In this document: positions 25,801-38,068 of the stretch, piece after piece
How the letters are laid out: each line of letters opens with the position of its first letter
How positions within the stretch are numbered: the first letter of the stretch is position 1
Source of the DNA: Anticarsia gemmatalis
Taxonomy: Eukaryota; Arthropoda; Insecta; Lepidoptera; Erebidae
Direction of reading: 5' to 3'
Assembly: GCF_050436995.1 (NCBI RefSeq)
Contig: NC_134754.1
Coordinates: forward strand, 5,325,001-5,389,000
DNA length: 64,000 nt
Position numbers and translations under genes: made by a program
The notes under the pieces: generated by a model
Seen by the model: only the letters and a program-made list of their open reading frames with translations
Told to the model about the DNA's origin: nothing
Database searches by the model: none

Positions 25801-26986
25801 TCTATACTTATAATAAATCTGTAGAGAGGTCAATTCTGTACATTGAATATATTTAAAAAAAAACCAATGGGGGATGTTTAGTAACGGATACTGATACCGA
25901 ATCTGCAATTTATAATTTTCTTTTCTGTCTGTCTGTCTGTCTGTCCTCCGTCTGTATGTTACGCTATCACGTAAAAACTACCGGATAGAATGCACTGACA
26001 TTTGTTATATGCATAGAATAAGTAGTGGAGCAAGTATTGGGATACTTTTTATCGCATAAAATTTCATAGATTTTTAGAAAATTGAATAAAATACGTAGAA
26101 CTAAATCGTTTGAACCTGCGTTTCCCTAAAGAGACCATAGATGGCATTGCAATTCATTTCACAACATTCGCATATGGTTAACGCGGTGCCTGCCGTATCG
26201 ATACCTGTTGTTAGCACCAACCAATAGATGGCGTTATGGTCAGCAACACAGCATGTTTTTCCTAATTAATTTATTTTGATTGCTTTATAGTAAAAAAAAA
26301 ATACCTTTAAAACAGGCTATATACATTTATAAGATTTTCAAACAAATGTTGTATGATATATTACACAAAAATGTTAGTTTACGTGGTTCCGGTGCGGATA
26401 TCCTAGATGGCAAACCGAGTAATTTCGTTTGTTGTCGTTGTTCGCCGCAACTAACAGATGACGTTGTAGTTCGTAACACGTAACCAAATTAATTGGTTGC
26501 ATTAAGGAAATAAATTGGATAGCTATGAAACAGACTATGTGGTAAGTTTTAAAAAATAAACGACGGATGATATATAAAAAATAATTACGGGTTACGCGGT
26601 TTCGGACGTATCAACGCAAGTATACCTACATTATTACGCGTGTGAAGAGCTGCGGCACAGATAGGTCTGTCTGTACCTATAATAATATTCTGAATCCAGA
26701 CGGGTAAGCAATGGTCAGTCTATAATAAGGTATTATATTTTACACTGTAAACTGGTACGGATACAGACGAGAGCGGAAAAGAAGGTAACCACAGGAAATC
26801 AGGCCTGCCTGAGCCTGTGTCACATTGTGTGCTCTTCGGGTCCCTTTCGTAAATAACCATTAGATGACAAAAGAGTTGTTAGCATTTTTATGTGTAGGTG
26901 TGTAGGTAGTGCTTCACAATTCGTGTGCTCAAACGAATAAGCAACAGTACGAAATTCACGCGAGCAGAGCCGCACGGGTCAGCTAG
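25801..26986 (+). mobile_element. Non-autonomous Helitron, both ends visible
   Basis: It starts TCTATACTTATAATAAATCT at 25801, directly after host A, and ends GCACGGGTCAGCTAG with CTAG at 26983-26986, directly before host T. This is the A/T insertion and TC...CTRR structure of Helitrons. The phrase AATAAATCTGTAGAGAGGTC after the start is one I recognise from lepidopteran Helitrons. The interior holds a TCTG microsatellite (25924-25945) and three TAGATGGC motifs (about 26149, 26226 and 26403). There is no Rep/helicase coding sequence, so it depends on a partner element. The frame at 26280-26483 is spurious. Confidence 0.85.
25924..25945 (+). repeat. (TCTG)5 microsatellite
   Basis: Five TCTG units plus TC, inside the Helitron. 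Confidence 0.9.
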
Positions 26987-29754
26987 TTTAGTATATAAGT
27001 ACGTCTCATTTATCCAGTTACTATAGAACAAGCCTTATTTAGTTTGGATGACCATGTGTGAGTTGTTTAAAGTCATTATATTTTGTTTATTCGTAATACA
27101 TGCTTTCTTAGAAATGAGGAGGATCATTAAAATTTGTTAGTAATATAAATACTCCGGAGACTGTTTTGTTTGAAACTGCTATGCTCTGTAGCTACTTTCG
27201 AATCAAAAACCTATTTTCTTATGTATAAGATTTTCATGAAGGCTGAATACTATCTAACAAGCAGCTGAAGTAGAAAGTGAGTGAACTATAGTAAAGCAGT
27301 ATTTCATCAATTATTAGATTCCGTACTCAAGTTGGGACTCGAATTGCCAAAAGTCAAATTGATCGTACTAAAGCAGTAACGATGATTGTTCAAAATTTTT
27401 ATTTTTCAATTAACACGTTAAATGAAAAACCACTGTAGTTTTATTACTGAAAAGGCCTGTAAAACTGAACCACATAATCGTCTATAAAATAAAACTTTTA
27501 TATCAGTACATTCGAACGTAAAAGTTTGGGGCCGTTAAAGCACTTGACAGCGCAAATAATTGTTGTTTGAATAAAAATACAAGGCGAATCCATTGTTTTA
27601 CATAAACGATATACGTATTTACATAGGCTTTAGTGCCATTAAAACTTTTTTATAATCATCACAATCTTCGAAAGTGCTAAACGTAACGCGATAATAAGTA
27701 AAAAAATGTTTAATTACGTCATGTCTTTTTGATAACAGCTTTTATATTTTGTGAACACATTGGATTGAAATATGCACATTAAGTTATAGATCATATCATG
27801 CAAATTTAAAGGTTGTTAGGAGTTATGCATCAGTCTTTCTTGCGGAATATTTAAGGTATTATCAGAGTCTATTTTTTTGATAATACAACGTCGGCTGTTA
27901 GCGTAAAATAAAATTGTGTTATTATTCGTTTACTTCTAAATAACACAATAACATAATTAGTAAAGACCAAAACATTAAACACGATTTGCAGTTTTTATTT
28001 CTTCAAAAGCAATTATCAACCGTAGTATTCGCAAATAGTTCCAAAAATACAAAATGCATATTGAAGGTGAAAACGATCATCAATAATCCAATAATATCAA
28101 AAGTATCAATTAAAATGAGTTTGGTCCATGCCTACCCGACCGTCAAACGGGTAGACAAAGGGTGAAATTGCCGATCGCACTAATTAATAAATCAAGACTT
28201 GTCTGGGCAAACAGGCTCGAATCAGCCGAAATTTATGTTTGAGTTTTGGACTGTGAAACCCATTACCTGTAATTATAGAGCTCTTGTTTATTCTGAACGT
28301 ATTCAATTTTATATTGTTAATTGATTTGATTGGTGTATTAATAGCGACAATGAAATATAGTTGTGAATTATTTAGTACTGTATGTTGTGTTACAGAATTA
28401 CAACGTAAATAAGTTTACAATAGATGCATTGTAATTTATGAGTGAGCAGTAATTGTATAGTTTAATATTATACACATAGTTAAAATTGTTTTTTTAGGTT
28501 ATAAACGCAATTATCCGATGTTAATATTTTGTTAGATATTATAAAGTATTGATCCGAGTGCATGATCGAACTAGTTTGCTATAATCCAAATAGGATGGAC
28601 AGCCCTGGGAAAATATTGCAATAATCTCACTATTTTGCAGATGGGTTGATGATCTCAGTGTGAGCTTATTAGCACACAGTTGGGTACATCCAATTCCCCT
28701 CGAAAATGAGAATTCGATCACCCCACATTATAAAGAATGAATACAAAATATTGGTAAATCTTTTTCCAATAAAATTATAGTAAAAATATTATAATCCTGT
28801 TTGCTACTATATTCGACTTCAGGTCACGTGTGTTCGAGTTTGATTCCAGACTAAGATAATGGGTTGAAAGTTTATCAGTTACTAAGTCCTCAGCAGCTTA
28901 AACTTCGGTAACGCGAAAATTGAACTAATTCCGAATTAAGACAATTGAAAAACACATTAGTTGACTAGTGTAATTTTAATGTTTTCCTCGAAAAAAAGGT
29001 GTCGAAAATAGTTAGGTATACTGTAATTATATTGCTCGGATGTAATATTTTGCAAACCTTACTTATCGTCTGAAAGCCATCACTCAAATTAGCGTCTGGA
29101 ATCCGCTAGCTTCGACATTTCGGATGTAGATAACCTCAGTAGTAAAATCTATATCTAAGGAAATTCTGCTTTTGCTACCACTGATTTTATAAGGGCGAAT
29201 AAATTTGAAAAGATAAAATAAACGTTAAAGAATACTAACTTTATTCCTTAGGATTAAATGAATCGTACAAAAATGAATAAGGTTTTGGAATTTTCGACAG
29301 TTTATAGTTCTAAACAAAGCTTTATGGTATCGTATTTTAATCAATATTCTGCAACTTTTATTGTGGTAGTGAAAATGTGGACCTTTCAATTTCCTAAATT
29401 TAGCTATTTCTAAAATATAGTAATTTTTTCCACTTAAAAACATTTAGTGAATGTTATTTGAAAAGGTTTTTTAATATATGGAATTTGTTTTTGTAAAACA
29501 TAAACTGAATTTTATTAAATTTAAATTCCCAATAGTAGATATTTCGTTTCACATCGTTTGTTATAATATTATTGCGTTTAAAACTGTTTACATTAGAAAT
29601 TTATTTTTATGAAATAAACCTTTTATAAATATACATTTTTTTTTAAATCATTCAAAGTACTCAAATGGCCCCTAAGAAAATGATTCAAATATTTATTATT
29701 AATTTTGAACAAACACTATACATATATCTAATATTTGATACAAAACACGACTAT
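26987..29754. other. Non-coding stretch with a short hairpin
   Basis: No gene or repeat is recognised. A perfect 11-bp inverted repeat lies at 27913-27923 and 27939-27949 (ATTGTGTTATT), spacer 15 nt. The rest is AT-rich. Confidence 0.45.
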
Positions 29755-30025
29755 TCCGTGACAGCGATTCGTATTTCAAGATCACGACGTTCAAAGCAAC
29801 CCCCCTACTTCAGGCATCAAAACTACCCGAAACTATTTTCGGCGACCATCAAAGTCTCTACCGATTATACGGCGGCACTCTATTACCATCGCCCAAGGTC
29901 CTGGCCAGGAGGTCCTTTCAAATATCAATTATGTCCCCGCCGTGCTTACACAATGGTGATTAATTAATTAGGGGCTCATGCAATTATGTCTTTTGCTAGC
30001 CTCTCCGTTCTTGTTGTCGTTTACG
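29755..30025. other. GC-rich island ending in TAATTA cluster
   Basis: GC is about 49% over 29761-29940 within very AT-rich flanks. A 100-codon frame (29665-29967, plus) crosses it. Its first half is AT-derived and its second half is Arg/Tyr/Pro-rich, with no recognisable motif. Immediately after it comes GATTAATTAATTAGGGG (29958-29974), overlapping homeodomain-type TAATTA sites. It could be a conserved enhancer; coding is possible but unsupported. Confidence 0.3.
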
Positions 30026-33000
30026 GGAAACGAGCAAGTTTTCAAAGTGGATTGGTTTAATTGTTTTAGTAGGGGTGCGGTTAGACTTTAGGTATAATAG
30101 TGCCAAGGTGATGAGAACTTTTTGTTTTAGTTTTGGATGCTAGTCTTCAAGATTTTCAATATCTCATACGAAATACAGGATATATTGTTAAATGGGAGGG
30201 TAATTATTGATGATTTAAAGTTGACGCCCACTCAGTACTGTTAAAAAAATACATTTCAGAAAGGTTCTAAGTGTTAAATTTTTCAAAAGGCTATTTGTGT
30301 GAATTTTGTTTTATGAACCAACTAGACCTAGTTTTAAAGCCATCAGGAATAACTTAAACAGTAGCGTTGAATTATACAACAATAATACTGCTATATTCAC
30401 CAATATCTTCAATTAATAGCATATTAATACTCCGTTTAATTATTCCCGTATTACATTAAATTACTGACAATTATATTATGTAGATATTGAGCCTATAATA
30501 GTTTATAGCATTAGGTGTACGTCGAAAGCAACTGCATTGAACATTCCACTGACAATATTACCACAATACAAATCTTTGGCAATAAATTAGTAGTCATTCA
30601 AGAAGGTAATTTGATGGCAAACAAAGCTACTACGCATTAATGATCATAAAAACAATATTTTATTGCATTAAGTATTCAAAATAAATCCCCAATATCAAGG
30701 TATAAGAGAAGTCGAAACATTTTGGTCATAATTTGATATACCTAAATCAACTCTATTTACTTTTAATACCCTCGTTCGGTGAGTAGCTGGTCGTCAGACA
30801 ATCCCGTAATAGTAAATCATCGAAAATAATCCACCAAACTAGTTGACAAACTCACTATATTATTTTTCACTCAAATTCGAAATCATTGCAAATATTATCG
30901 TACGTTACAACAAACAAAAGTGTCTAATTTCAACACGTCGCGTATTTGACAATGGAATCCCCCTAATCGTAAGCTCATTGTGACATTGCAATTTTACCCA
31001 AAAGCCGGTCCCTATGGTTCACTATAGCTGTACTACACATTAACGTGTCCTGTGCAAGACACCATGAGTGTGGATGACAGGATAATAGCTCACACCCTCA
31101 CTGCACACAAATTGGTAATATCTATGGGTTGTAAAATGAAAGTTTTGGAAAAACAATAGAGCGTTTGGTGCGACTACTAAAACTAGTTTAGCTTTGTGTA
31201 AAGAAAATATTGATGCAAAAAAATATGTGAACAAAATCTGCGTGTATTACGTGATTATTCTAGTTACGAATATTTAAAGTGGATAATTGAGACACTTGAA
31301 GACTACAACGCTCTATATAAGCGATAATATTTTGTATAATACCGGAACACAAAAATAATATTTGTACATCTCAATCCGCAGTAATATCGGTCCTATTCTC
31401 TTAAATTGTGCCTAAGTCTAGAATCAGAAATGTGTATTCACTCACACACAAAAATAAACGATTCCCGTATACAAGTCCCAGTCATGAAAACGTCACGGCC
31501 AGTTACTCTCCGCTATAAATATTTTATTTTACCTACTCAGGACCTCGTAGGACAAAGAACACAGACCTTTAAATAAATCAAAAAAGAAACAGAAGATTTT
31601 TATCTTCAAGTCGTTTTAATAAAATGCTCTAGTACCGTTTTCTTCTAAGAAATATTCCGATAAGTTTCGATAAAGGCTACGAAGGCGCGGGTTCTGATTT
31701 CCTTTCATTTCCTTTTAGGAAACTTAAATAGAACTGAGACTTCCTTGACGACGGGGCACCGAATCAATTATTTGTGTTACGGAACTTTCCTTCGATTTGC
31801 TTCGTATAATAGTGCCGCCTAGTTTTTGTTATTTCTCATAATACTTTTGTTTTGTTTAGATAAATGTTTACCCATTAAGCCCTGTCTGATATGTAACCGA
31901 AAACTTTGATACCAGACAAATTATTTTTATAGACGAGAGGGATATTGGGCAAAACAAGTAAGTATGAGATCCAACATTTTTCCACTGAATGTTTCGGTGT
32001 TGTTTTTCAGTGTGACAATGCCAAATAAGAGGAGATTATTTTTATCTGTGTAACACAGTTTATCAGTGCAGTGCAAATAAAATTTGCAAACAATTGACTG
32101 TTTGAGGATCGTGCCTACGGCTGAGCGCGTGCGATTCAAACCCTAGCGAGGCTTACTGCGAATCTTAAAAAATATAAATGATAACCGGCAATAAAATTTA
32201 TTGTGGCAGACACAAAATGATAAATTCAATTCAACATGTAGTACTGTCTCAAATGTATGTAATTTTACGTAGTAGGGCATTTACTTGAGTACTTGTTACT
32301 TGGTAGCAATTAGAATTAATGATGCTAACTTCTCCGCCCATAACATTGAGATCATGTTAGTCGTAACAAGCGTGCAAACGTCCAAGACTACCCCTTCCGG
32401 GAACCATAAAACTTATGGTTACAAGACTCTTAATGGGGAAGGAAGACATTCCAAGGGTTGCGATCTATGACAACGCAAATAGGACTTCTCAATCGATATG
32501 GTTCTACAGAGTGCTTTTAAAAATTGTTTCCGTCTTAAGATAGGTAACAGAGTTCGTGATCAAAGAGGGATATATATATATATGTATATTTGTTTGCTAT
32601 AGTTGTATTAATCGATGTAGACTTATACAAGTGATGTGATCATGATAAAAACCGATAACATTGTTAGTTTGTATTGTATACACTGCAATAATTTATATCA
32701 TATTAACAAAAGCTATACTATGTCGGTGTTTTTTTTTATATATTGTTCCTAGAAAAGTCTTTCACAAAAACAAAATGTCTCAGTCCTTATTACATGTATA
32801 AGACACAACGTAACAAAAAACGCGTTATATAAAAGTAAAAAGAAACTGTGATAGCAGTGAGTGAATTAAAAAGGAGAACGACGTCAAAATGGGGGTGAGC
32901 AAAGTTAGCAAGTGGCTCGTCAGCAAATTATAGTCTAAGTTGTGCGGCCCGTAGAGACACAAGTTCTCAGCGTAAAGCTAAACTTTCCGTGATACAAACT

Positions 33001-33162
33001 TATGATTTTCATTAAATTCTGTCTTACTACCTAGAATTAATCTACGTTACCTGATGTCTGCTGACTGTTCGTTTGCCTTAAGTTTTGTGTTTTGCTTGTA
33101 ATTCAAACTATTAATTTCTTGAAACTCTTAGGTAATTGTTTGTAGCTTTTTTTTTGTTTTAG
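30026..33162. other. Non-coding stretch, nothing recognised
   Basis: AT-rich. An AT microsatellite runs 32570-32583. A B-box-like GCGATTCAAACCC at about 32129-32141 has no matching A box at tRNA spacing. Short frames only. Confidence 0.45.
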
Positions 33163-33362
33163 AAAAGACAACTCCCGCACTAAGAATTGCTCTTGTGTCG
33201 CGGGGACTTTTAAAAACATACAAACAACGGACACAAAGCACGACCAGACCCGAAACAATTATTTGTGGATCGCACAAATAATTGTCCCGTGTGGGAATCG
33301 AACCCACAACCTCCCGACACAGTGGTATCGGCGTGGCGACCTAAACCACTGCGCCACGGAGA
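33163..33362 (-). repeat. tRNA-derived SINE, copy 1
   Basis: Read on the minus strand, the element starts TCTCCGTGGCGCAGTGG. The A box TGGCGCAGTGG is at 33346-33356 and the B box GGTTCGATTCC at 33294-33304, start to start 52 nt. A body follows with a 13-bp perfect hairpin (33255-33285) and the end is TTGTCTTTT. It is about 95% identical to copy 2 by eye. The pol III boxes look intact. Two overlapping frames here (33210-33483) are SINE shadows, not genes. A weak shared GTAGCT in the flanks may be part of a target-site duplication. Confidence 0.88.
33255..33285 (-). repeat. Conserved hairpin in SINE copy 1
   Basis: Arms ACAATTATTTGTG (33255-33267) and CACAAATAATTGT (33273-33285) are perfect complements around a 5-nt loop. 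The outermost pair is A-T here, G-C in copy 2 and G-T in copy 3. Confidence 0.85.
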
Positions 33363-34267
33363 CAGAGTAGAGACAGGTAGCTGAAAGTAAATATGCATTA
33401 ATTCGAATTGTAATACATTTGAGTCCATGTTTGCAATGCGCCAGATAGGGGTGCGGTGTGTTCATACACACCTGACTGTCCACATCACTCTTTTGTTTTT
33501 TTAATAAAGGTATAAAAGGCTTTACTGTTGACGCTAAAGTATAAGCCTAGTCTACATTATTTTAATGTAAGTAAGATGGGTTCAAATGTAACTAGATCAA
33601 GTTTTATTACACTACTCGGCATGTACCTCTCGTTTTCAGTATTGAATCCAACCATTTCAGACAAACATACTGTGGGCACTTGACCTGTTTACCCATGATG
33701 TGTGCTTCATCGTCTTCAAAACAGTGTTTGTAGGTGAACATCGTACACAAGTCCTAAGTTTAATCGAACGTATACACATTTAAAAGCGTACATAACGCTT
33801 TCTAAACACCTAAACGTCGGTTTGCAACTGGAACTCCCATTCGAGTACTACCAACTTGTTCATGAACGTACACATACGAGCCTAACTAACTGAATAAAGT
33901 ACCGTCGCACGAAACTCTGCGATACAAACTTTCGACTTGCAAGATTTGCGAAAACGCTCGCGGCTTTCCTTCTTAGGCTTGATGCACATGACGCGGTTTT
34001 CTTAAACTACTGAATCACTTTTTTGTTTATTCTTATAACTATTTCTTAATGATTTGAGAATCAATTTATAAGTGATATAATCAAGTTGTCCTTGCATATC
34101 GTTACTAAAGACATGTAATACGCTTTTGGCTATGCGACATTTACTATCGACAATCACAAATATAAATAAAGTTATTTCGTTGTTTGTTTATTATTAAATT
34201 CCACTTGCCGCAATCACGCATCAATAAAATTTTGCGGATCAGACAAACAAATTCTGTTTTTTATTTA
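33363..34267. other. Spacer between two SINE copies
   Basis: About 0.9 kb of AT-rich DNA with nothing recognised. A TATAAAAG motif occurs near 33512 without other promoter elements. Confidence 0.5.
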
Positions 34268-34467
34268 AAAAGACAACTCCCGCACTAAGAATTGCTCTTG
34301 TGTCGCGGGGACTTTTACAAACATACAAACAACGGACACAAAGCACAACCAGACCCGAAGCAATTATTTGTGGATCGCACAAATAATTGCTCCGTGTGGG
34401 AATCGAACCCACGACCTCCCGTTGCAGTGGTATCGGCGTGGCGACCTAAACCACTGCGCCACGGAGG
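34268..34467 (-). repeat. tRNA-derived SINE, copy 2
   Basis: Same family and orientation as copy 1, with about ten differences over 200 nt. On the minus strand the A box is at 34451-34461 and the B box at 34399-34409. The body hairpin is at 34360-34390, with a perfect G-C closing pair. The head also holds GCAGTGGT and its complement ACCACTGC, an extra 8-bp stem across the anticodon-side region. The 76-codon frame at 34292-34522 is a shadow. Confidence 0.88.
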
Positions 34468-35738
34468 CAGTCAATTTATCTTTCTTAAATTCATCTTTCT
34501 CATAGTCATAACCCTATTGTAACCCCAAACTTACTTAAACTTAAATTATAGTAGCGTCTTATTTCTAAATCGGTGGCAGATGTTAGCTCAATACTATTCT
34601 GAACCACAGGGTGAATTAGTCATGGGTGTCATTCAAAAATCAACAATATTAAACTATGAGAATCTCTGCGTGGGGTCGTACATTTGCGAGACTAATGTAG
34701 GGGTAGAGAAACGTAATTTTATGATTAACAGATTTTTAAAGTAAATATGCGTACCGTATGCTATGAAATTTCGGGATAATCCTTCATTATTCAGCTAATT
34801 TTAATAAAAATAATCTTATTATTAATAGAGGTCCTAAATGTCAACCGAAAACATGCAATGCGATTCTAGCGAAAATGTAAAAAAAATAGGTAACATTTTT
34901 CAACTACTACGAATATTATCGAGCAATCGACAATATATTATGATCACTATACATTATACCATGAAATCATATGTTAACGATCATGCTATGGACCTAAATA
35001 ATATAGTTTTATAGCAAGAACACTCAAATTAAATGTAGTGTGAGTAAAAACGCTAGGTTTGTACAAATCCTTAAGTGCGACACCTACGAGCGATACGAAA
35101 GTGGATTTAGAAGCACGTCGCTTCGTTTTAACTTGTTATGTATGTGTTTAAAAATAAATTGATACAACTTCCTAAGTGCCCTTGTATTTTACCTTGAAAC
35201 AATTCTATGGAATTCAATTTTTAAATGTCTTAACTTACATAAACGGAAGTAAACGTCACGCGACTTGCATTTCAGTTCTGATGACGAAATTGTTATGAAA
35301 ATAAAATCAAATGTAGCTATAATATAATAAACCTAGCGATAAACAAAAAAACCTTTTGCAATATATGTTATTAACGACAACTATAAAATGTTCAAAAGAT
35401 CAACAAGATAATTTTAATAATAGTCATCATAAATACCAATTTTCTGGATTTATATCACAATTTTCTGGCGCATAAGTCAACATTTATTAGAAGCTATAAA
35501 GTTCACCATTTCAAAAAAGTAATGATCATGAGCTACCGTTATTATTTATTTGAATTGCTCTTAAATTGGACATACTCCAACACATAAGCCGAATTGTCGC
35601 AAAAGACTAAAAAAGCAAGCATTCCTACTATAAAATTCAGGCCATAAATGTTATCTATCATCCAAATAGGCAGTGCTAAAGAAATAGCGTACTGTATGCT
35701 CTAATTCTACAATACAGGAATTTTTTGTTTTTTTTTTT
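34468..35738. other. Non-coding stretch, nothing recognised
   Basis: AT-rich, no frame or repeat of note. A run of T (35721-35738) at the right edge is the complement of the A-rich tail of the following SINE. Confidence 0.5.
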
Positions 35739-36026
35739 ATTGCCCCATTGCTGGGCAAGAATCTCCTTCTGAACGAGAGTGATGTTAGGCTTTAAGGCCA
35801 CCATGTTGGCCAAGTGCGGATTGGAGACTTTGTTGCATGCCTTCAAGAACTGTGCTAAACAAATCTTTGGCATTCAAGGTTTATCACGATGTTTTTCTTC
35901 ACCGTCATTGTAAATGATAAATACTTCTAGTACACACATAACTTCCAAAAGTCATTGATTTGTGGTCTCGGGTTCGAACCTTTAGACTTGTATGAAAGGT
36001 GCCAACTTACAATATTCGGCCATCAC
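35739..36026 (-). repeat. tRNA-derived SINE with RTE-like tail
   Basis: Read on the minus strand it begins GTGATGGCCGAATATTG (36026 downward), a decayed A-box region. The B box AGGTTCGAACCC lies at about 35971-35982. The body then contains ATGACGGTGAAGAAAAAC and TCCGCACTTGGCCAACATGG and ends GCCCAGCAATGGGGCAATAAA followed by A-rich sequence. I recognise this order of words from a very widespread lepidopteran SINE/LINE-tail repeat. The 65-codon frame at 35676-35873 is a translation of the tail. The copy is diverged and probably old. Confidence 0.8.
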
Positions 36027-36937
36027 TATTTATTTTGTTTGTGTATAAGATAACAAAATCTTTAAAACTACTCAAACGATTTTAATTCTTGTATCAATAT
36101 GTTGATAATTGTTGTTACTAGAATAAATTTATAGACTGCACAAGATATATACAGGTAGAGTTACGACAAAAAGTCTAGTGATGTGATAAAATGTCCATTC
36201 AATGCAATATCAGAGGGATTTGTGGACAGTGGACGTTGTAACCGGGTTTCGAGTTTTATTTGGCACAGTTGGCACTTGGCACGATATGTTAGCTCTTCAT
36301 CTAAAAAAGAATAACTGTCCCAAATATTGCGGAAGTCATTGTGAATAACATAATGTGTTTGTCTTATATGAGCTATGTTTGAGAGATATTGCAACGATTT
36401 TGGTATGAGGAAATAATTTTGCGTGACATATTTAGACAATAATGATGACACCTACATCACACATAACATCGCGTCATTTTTAACTGAAGGTTTAAGTAAA
36501 AATTTATGATATACATCGACATTTCACCACCTATATTGTTAGTTGTATATAAAAGGTGCGGTCTATTGCTAAATACCGGACAATTATTAACTATTGACAA
36601 ATATTTTTATCGAAATTAGAAAAAAAAGCAACAACATTTTCGATCCGCGAATCCAACCAGAGACCTCTGAACGAATGGTAGTCGTATTTATTAGTTAGTT
36701 GATTTTTCAATTTCATATTTAGCTCTTTATATATATTCACCGTTTTATACGCGTATGTATCCAAATGTCTTAGTAAATGGATGCTCAAATGCCACGTTAG
36801 CTCCCTAACTACATAGCACAAGTTGGTAAACTGCAGGCATAAATGTTGTCAGCTCCTATCTTAAGGGTAATGCGGTTTCAAGTTTTACTCTACCACTATG
36901 TATGGGTGTAGGTAATGTGCCGCGGTAACGTTGTATC
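36027..36937. other. Non-coding stretch, strong TATA-like motif
   Basis: No gene is recognised; the 96-codon frame at 36161-36451 (minus) has no known motif. TATATAAAAGG occurs at about 36546-36556, but nothing else promoter-like follows at the expected distance. Confidence 0.45.
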
Positions 36938-37036
36938 AAGGAGTTGAAAATGGGGTGGTGTATTTTTGTGGGGAAGTTGATTGTAATGAAGGTTTGTGTG
37001 TTGAAGTGTTTTTGTGTTTGAAGGTTGAGAGTGATG
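36938..37036 (+). other. 99-nt tract with no cytosine
   Basis: From 36938 to 37036 the plus strand has no C at all and is rich in G and T (GGGGTGGTG, GTGGGG, GTGTGTTG). The flanks contain ordinary C. It is not a simple microsatellite. Such skew could favour an R-loop or reflect decayed GT-rich repeats. Translation in all plus frames gives no recognisable protein. Confidence 0.85.
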
Positions 37037-37814
37037 CGATATATTACTTGTTATACAAGTGCATAAGTATTATAGCCCCAACTTTCAATTAATAAGTGCC
37101 TATTAAAGTTAACGATTGCACGCTCGCAATTTCATGTTTAGAATATTCCAAAAGTATTGGTTTATTTTGTTGCACGTTGCTTGTGACGTGTTTTCATTTC
37201 AATCAATCAATTTAGTTATGAATTTATGAATGACTGACTGAAAACCATATAGGCGTCCGGTCTGCTAGCGTGCAGCGTAGTTAAACTAACTAAAAATGGT
37301 ATATCTCACGATAAAATATGTAAAAGGTCATAATTAACCAAACAAGTAACTTAACATAATTCAAAATCACAAAAAAACTCATAACCGGGGCCATTCTGTT
37401 AGCTAACAAACTTCATTTTACCGCGATTAAAAGAGATAAATTGTTGAATTTAACCTCCACCAGGAGTAACCCTACTCATAATGTTGTAGTATATGTATGC
37501 GGAACAAGGGACAAATTTATGTACCAACGACAAAAACCAACTGTCCATTGCGGTGGATACTTGTGGACCATCGAGTTTGACGTCGGGGTGAATAAGGTTT
37601 ATTTATTAGGAAAGTTTCTAACTGGCAACAGTAAATCAACAACATGTCTACAGAAGGACAACTAATATGATCACGGAACTGTGAATAGGGATATCTGTGA
37701 CAGGACTATGATAATATCTCCCGATTTTACTTACAGGATGTTAAGAAAATAATGTGAGAAAAAAATATTTGAACAATCTTAGATAGTTAGGTTCAGTATA
37801 CATAATGTTTGTTT
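37037..37814. other. Non-coding stretch, nothing recognised
   Basis: The frame at 37441-37665 (74 codons) has no recognisable domain. No repeats are recognised. Confidence 0.45.
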
Positions 37815-38068
37815 GTCGTATGGTTAGTGGTCAACCTAGTCTCAATGCTGTTCAAGCCGCCCGAGAGACCTTTGACGTGGCTTAACGGCTGTTATCTTAG
37901 TAGACAACAACCGGGACCGACTTTTAACGTGTCCTCCGAAGCACGGAGATGCGCAGTTCAAATACCACGATGCGGTCACCCATCTATGGAATGACCGCGC
38001 CAAGATTGCTTAACCCACAGATCGTTTACCGACCGATGAGCGCAACTGGCTATGGGCGCCTCATATAC
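37815..38068 (-). repeat. 5S-rRNA-derived SINE, second copy
   Basis: Read on the minus strand, TAAGCAA (38006-38012) is followed after 20 nt, including GGCGCGGTCATTCC, by AGATGGGTGACC (37974-37985). This matches the box A/intermediate element/box C half of 5S rRNA closely. The core has CTCCGTGCTTCGGAGGACAC, matching the core of the element at 1.24 kb. The tail then differs completely, ending in GGTTGACCACTAACC near 37820. The 61-codon frame at 37809-37994 is a shadow. Compared with 5S rRNA one spacer base is missing. No target duplication is evident. Confidence 0.75.

Noticed and set aside
26280..26483. 67-codon frame
   Set aside because: It lies inside the non-autonomous Helitron and has no Rep or helicase similarity.
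33210..33483. Two overlapping 72- and 74-codon frames on the minus strand
   Set aside because: They are translations of tRNA-SINE copy 1, not genes.
36546..36556. TATATAAAAGG as a core promoter
   Set aside because: TATA-like words are common in such AT-rich DNA and no initiator follows at the usual distance; the same applies near 33512 and 53264.
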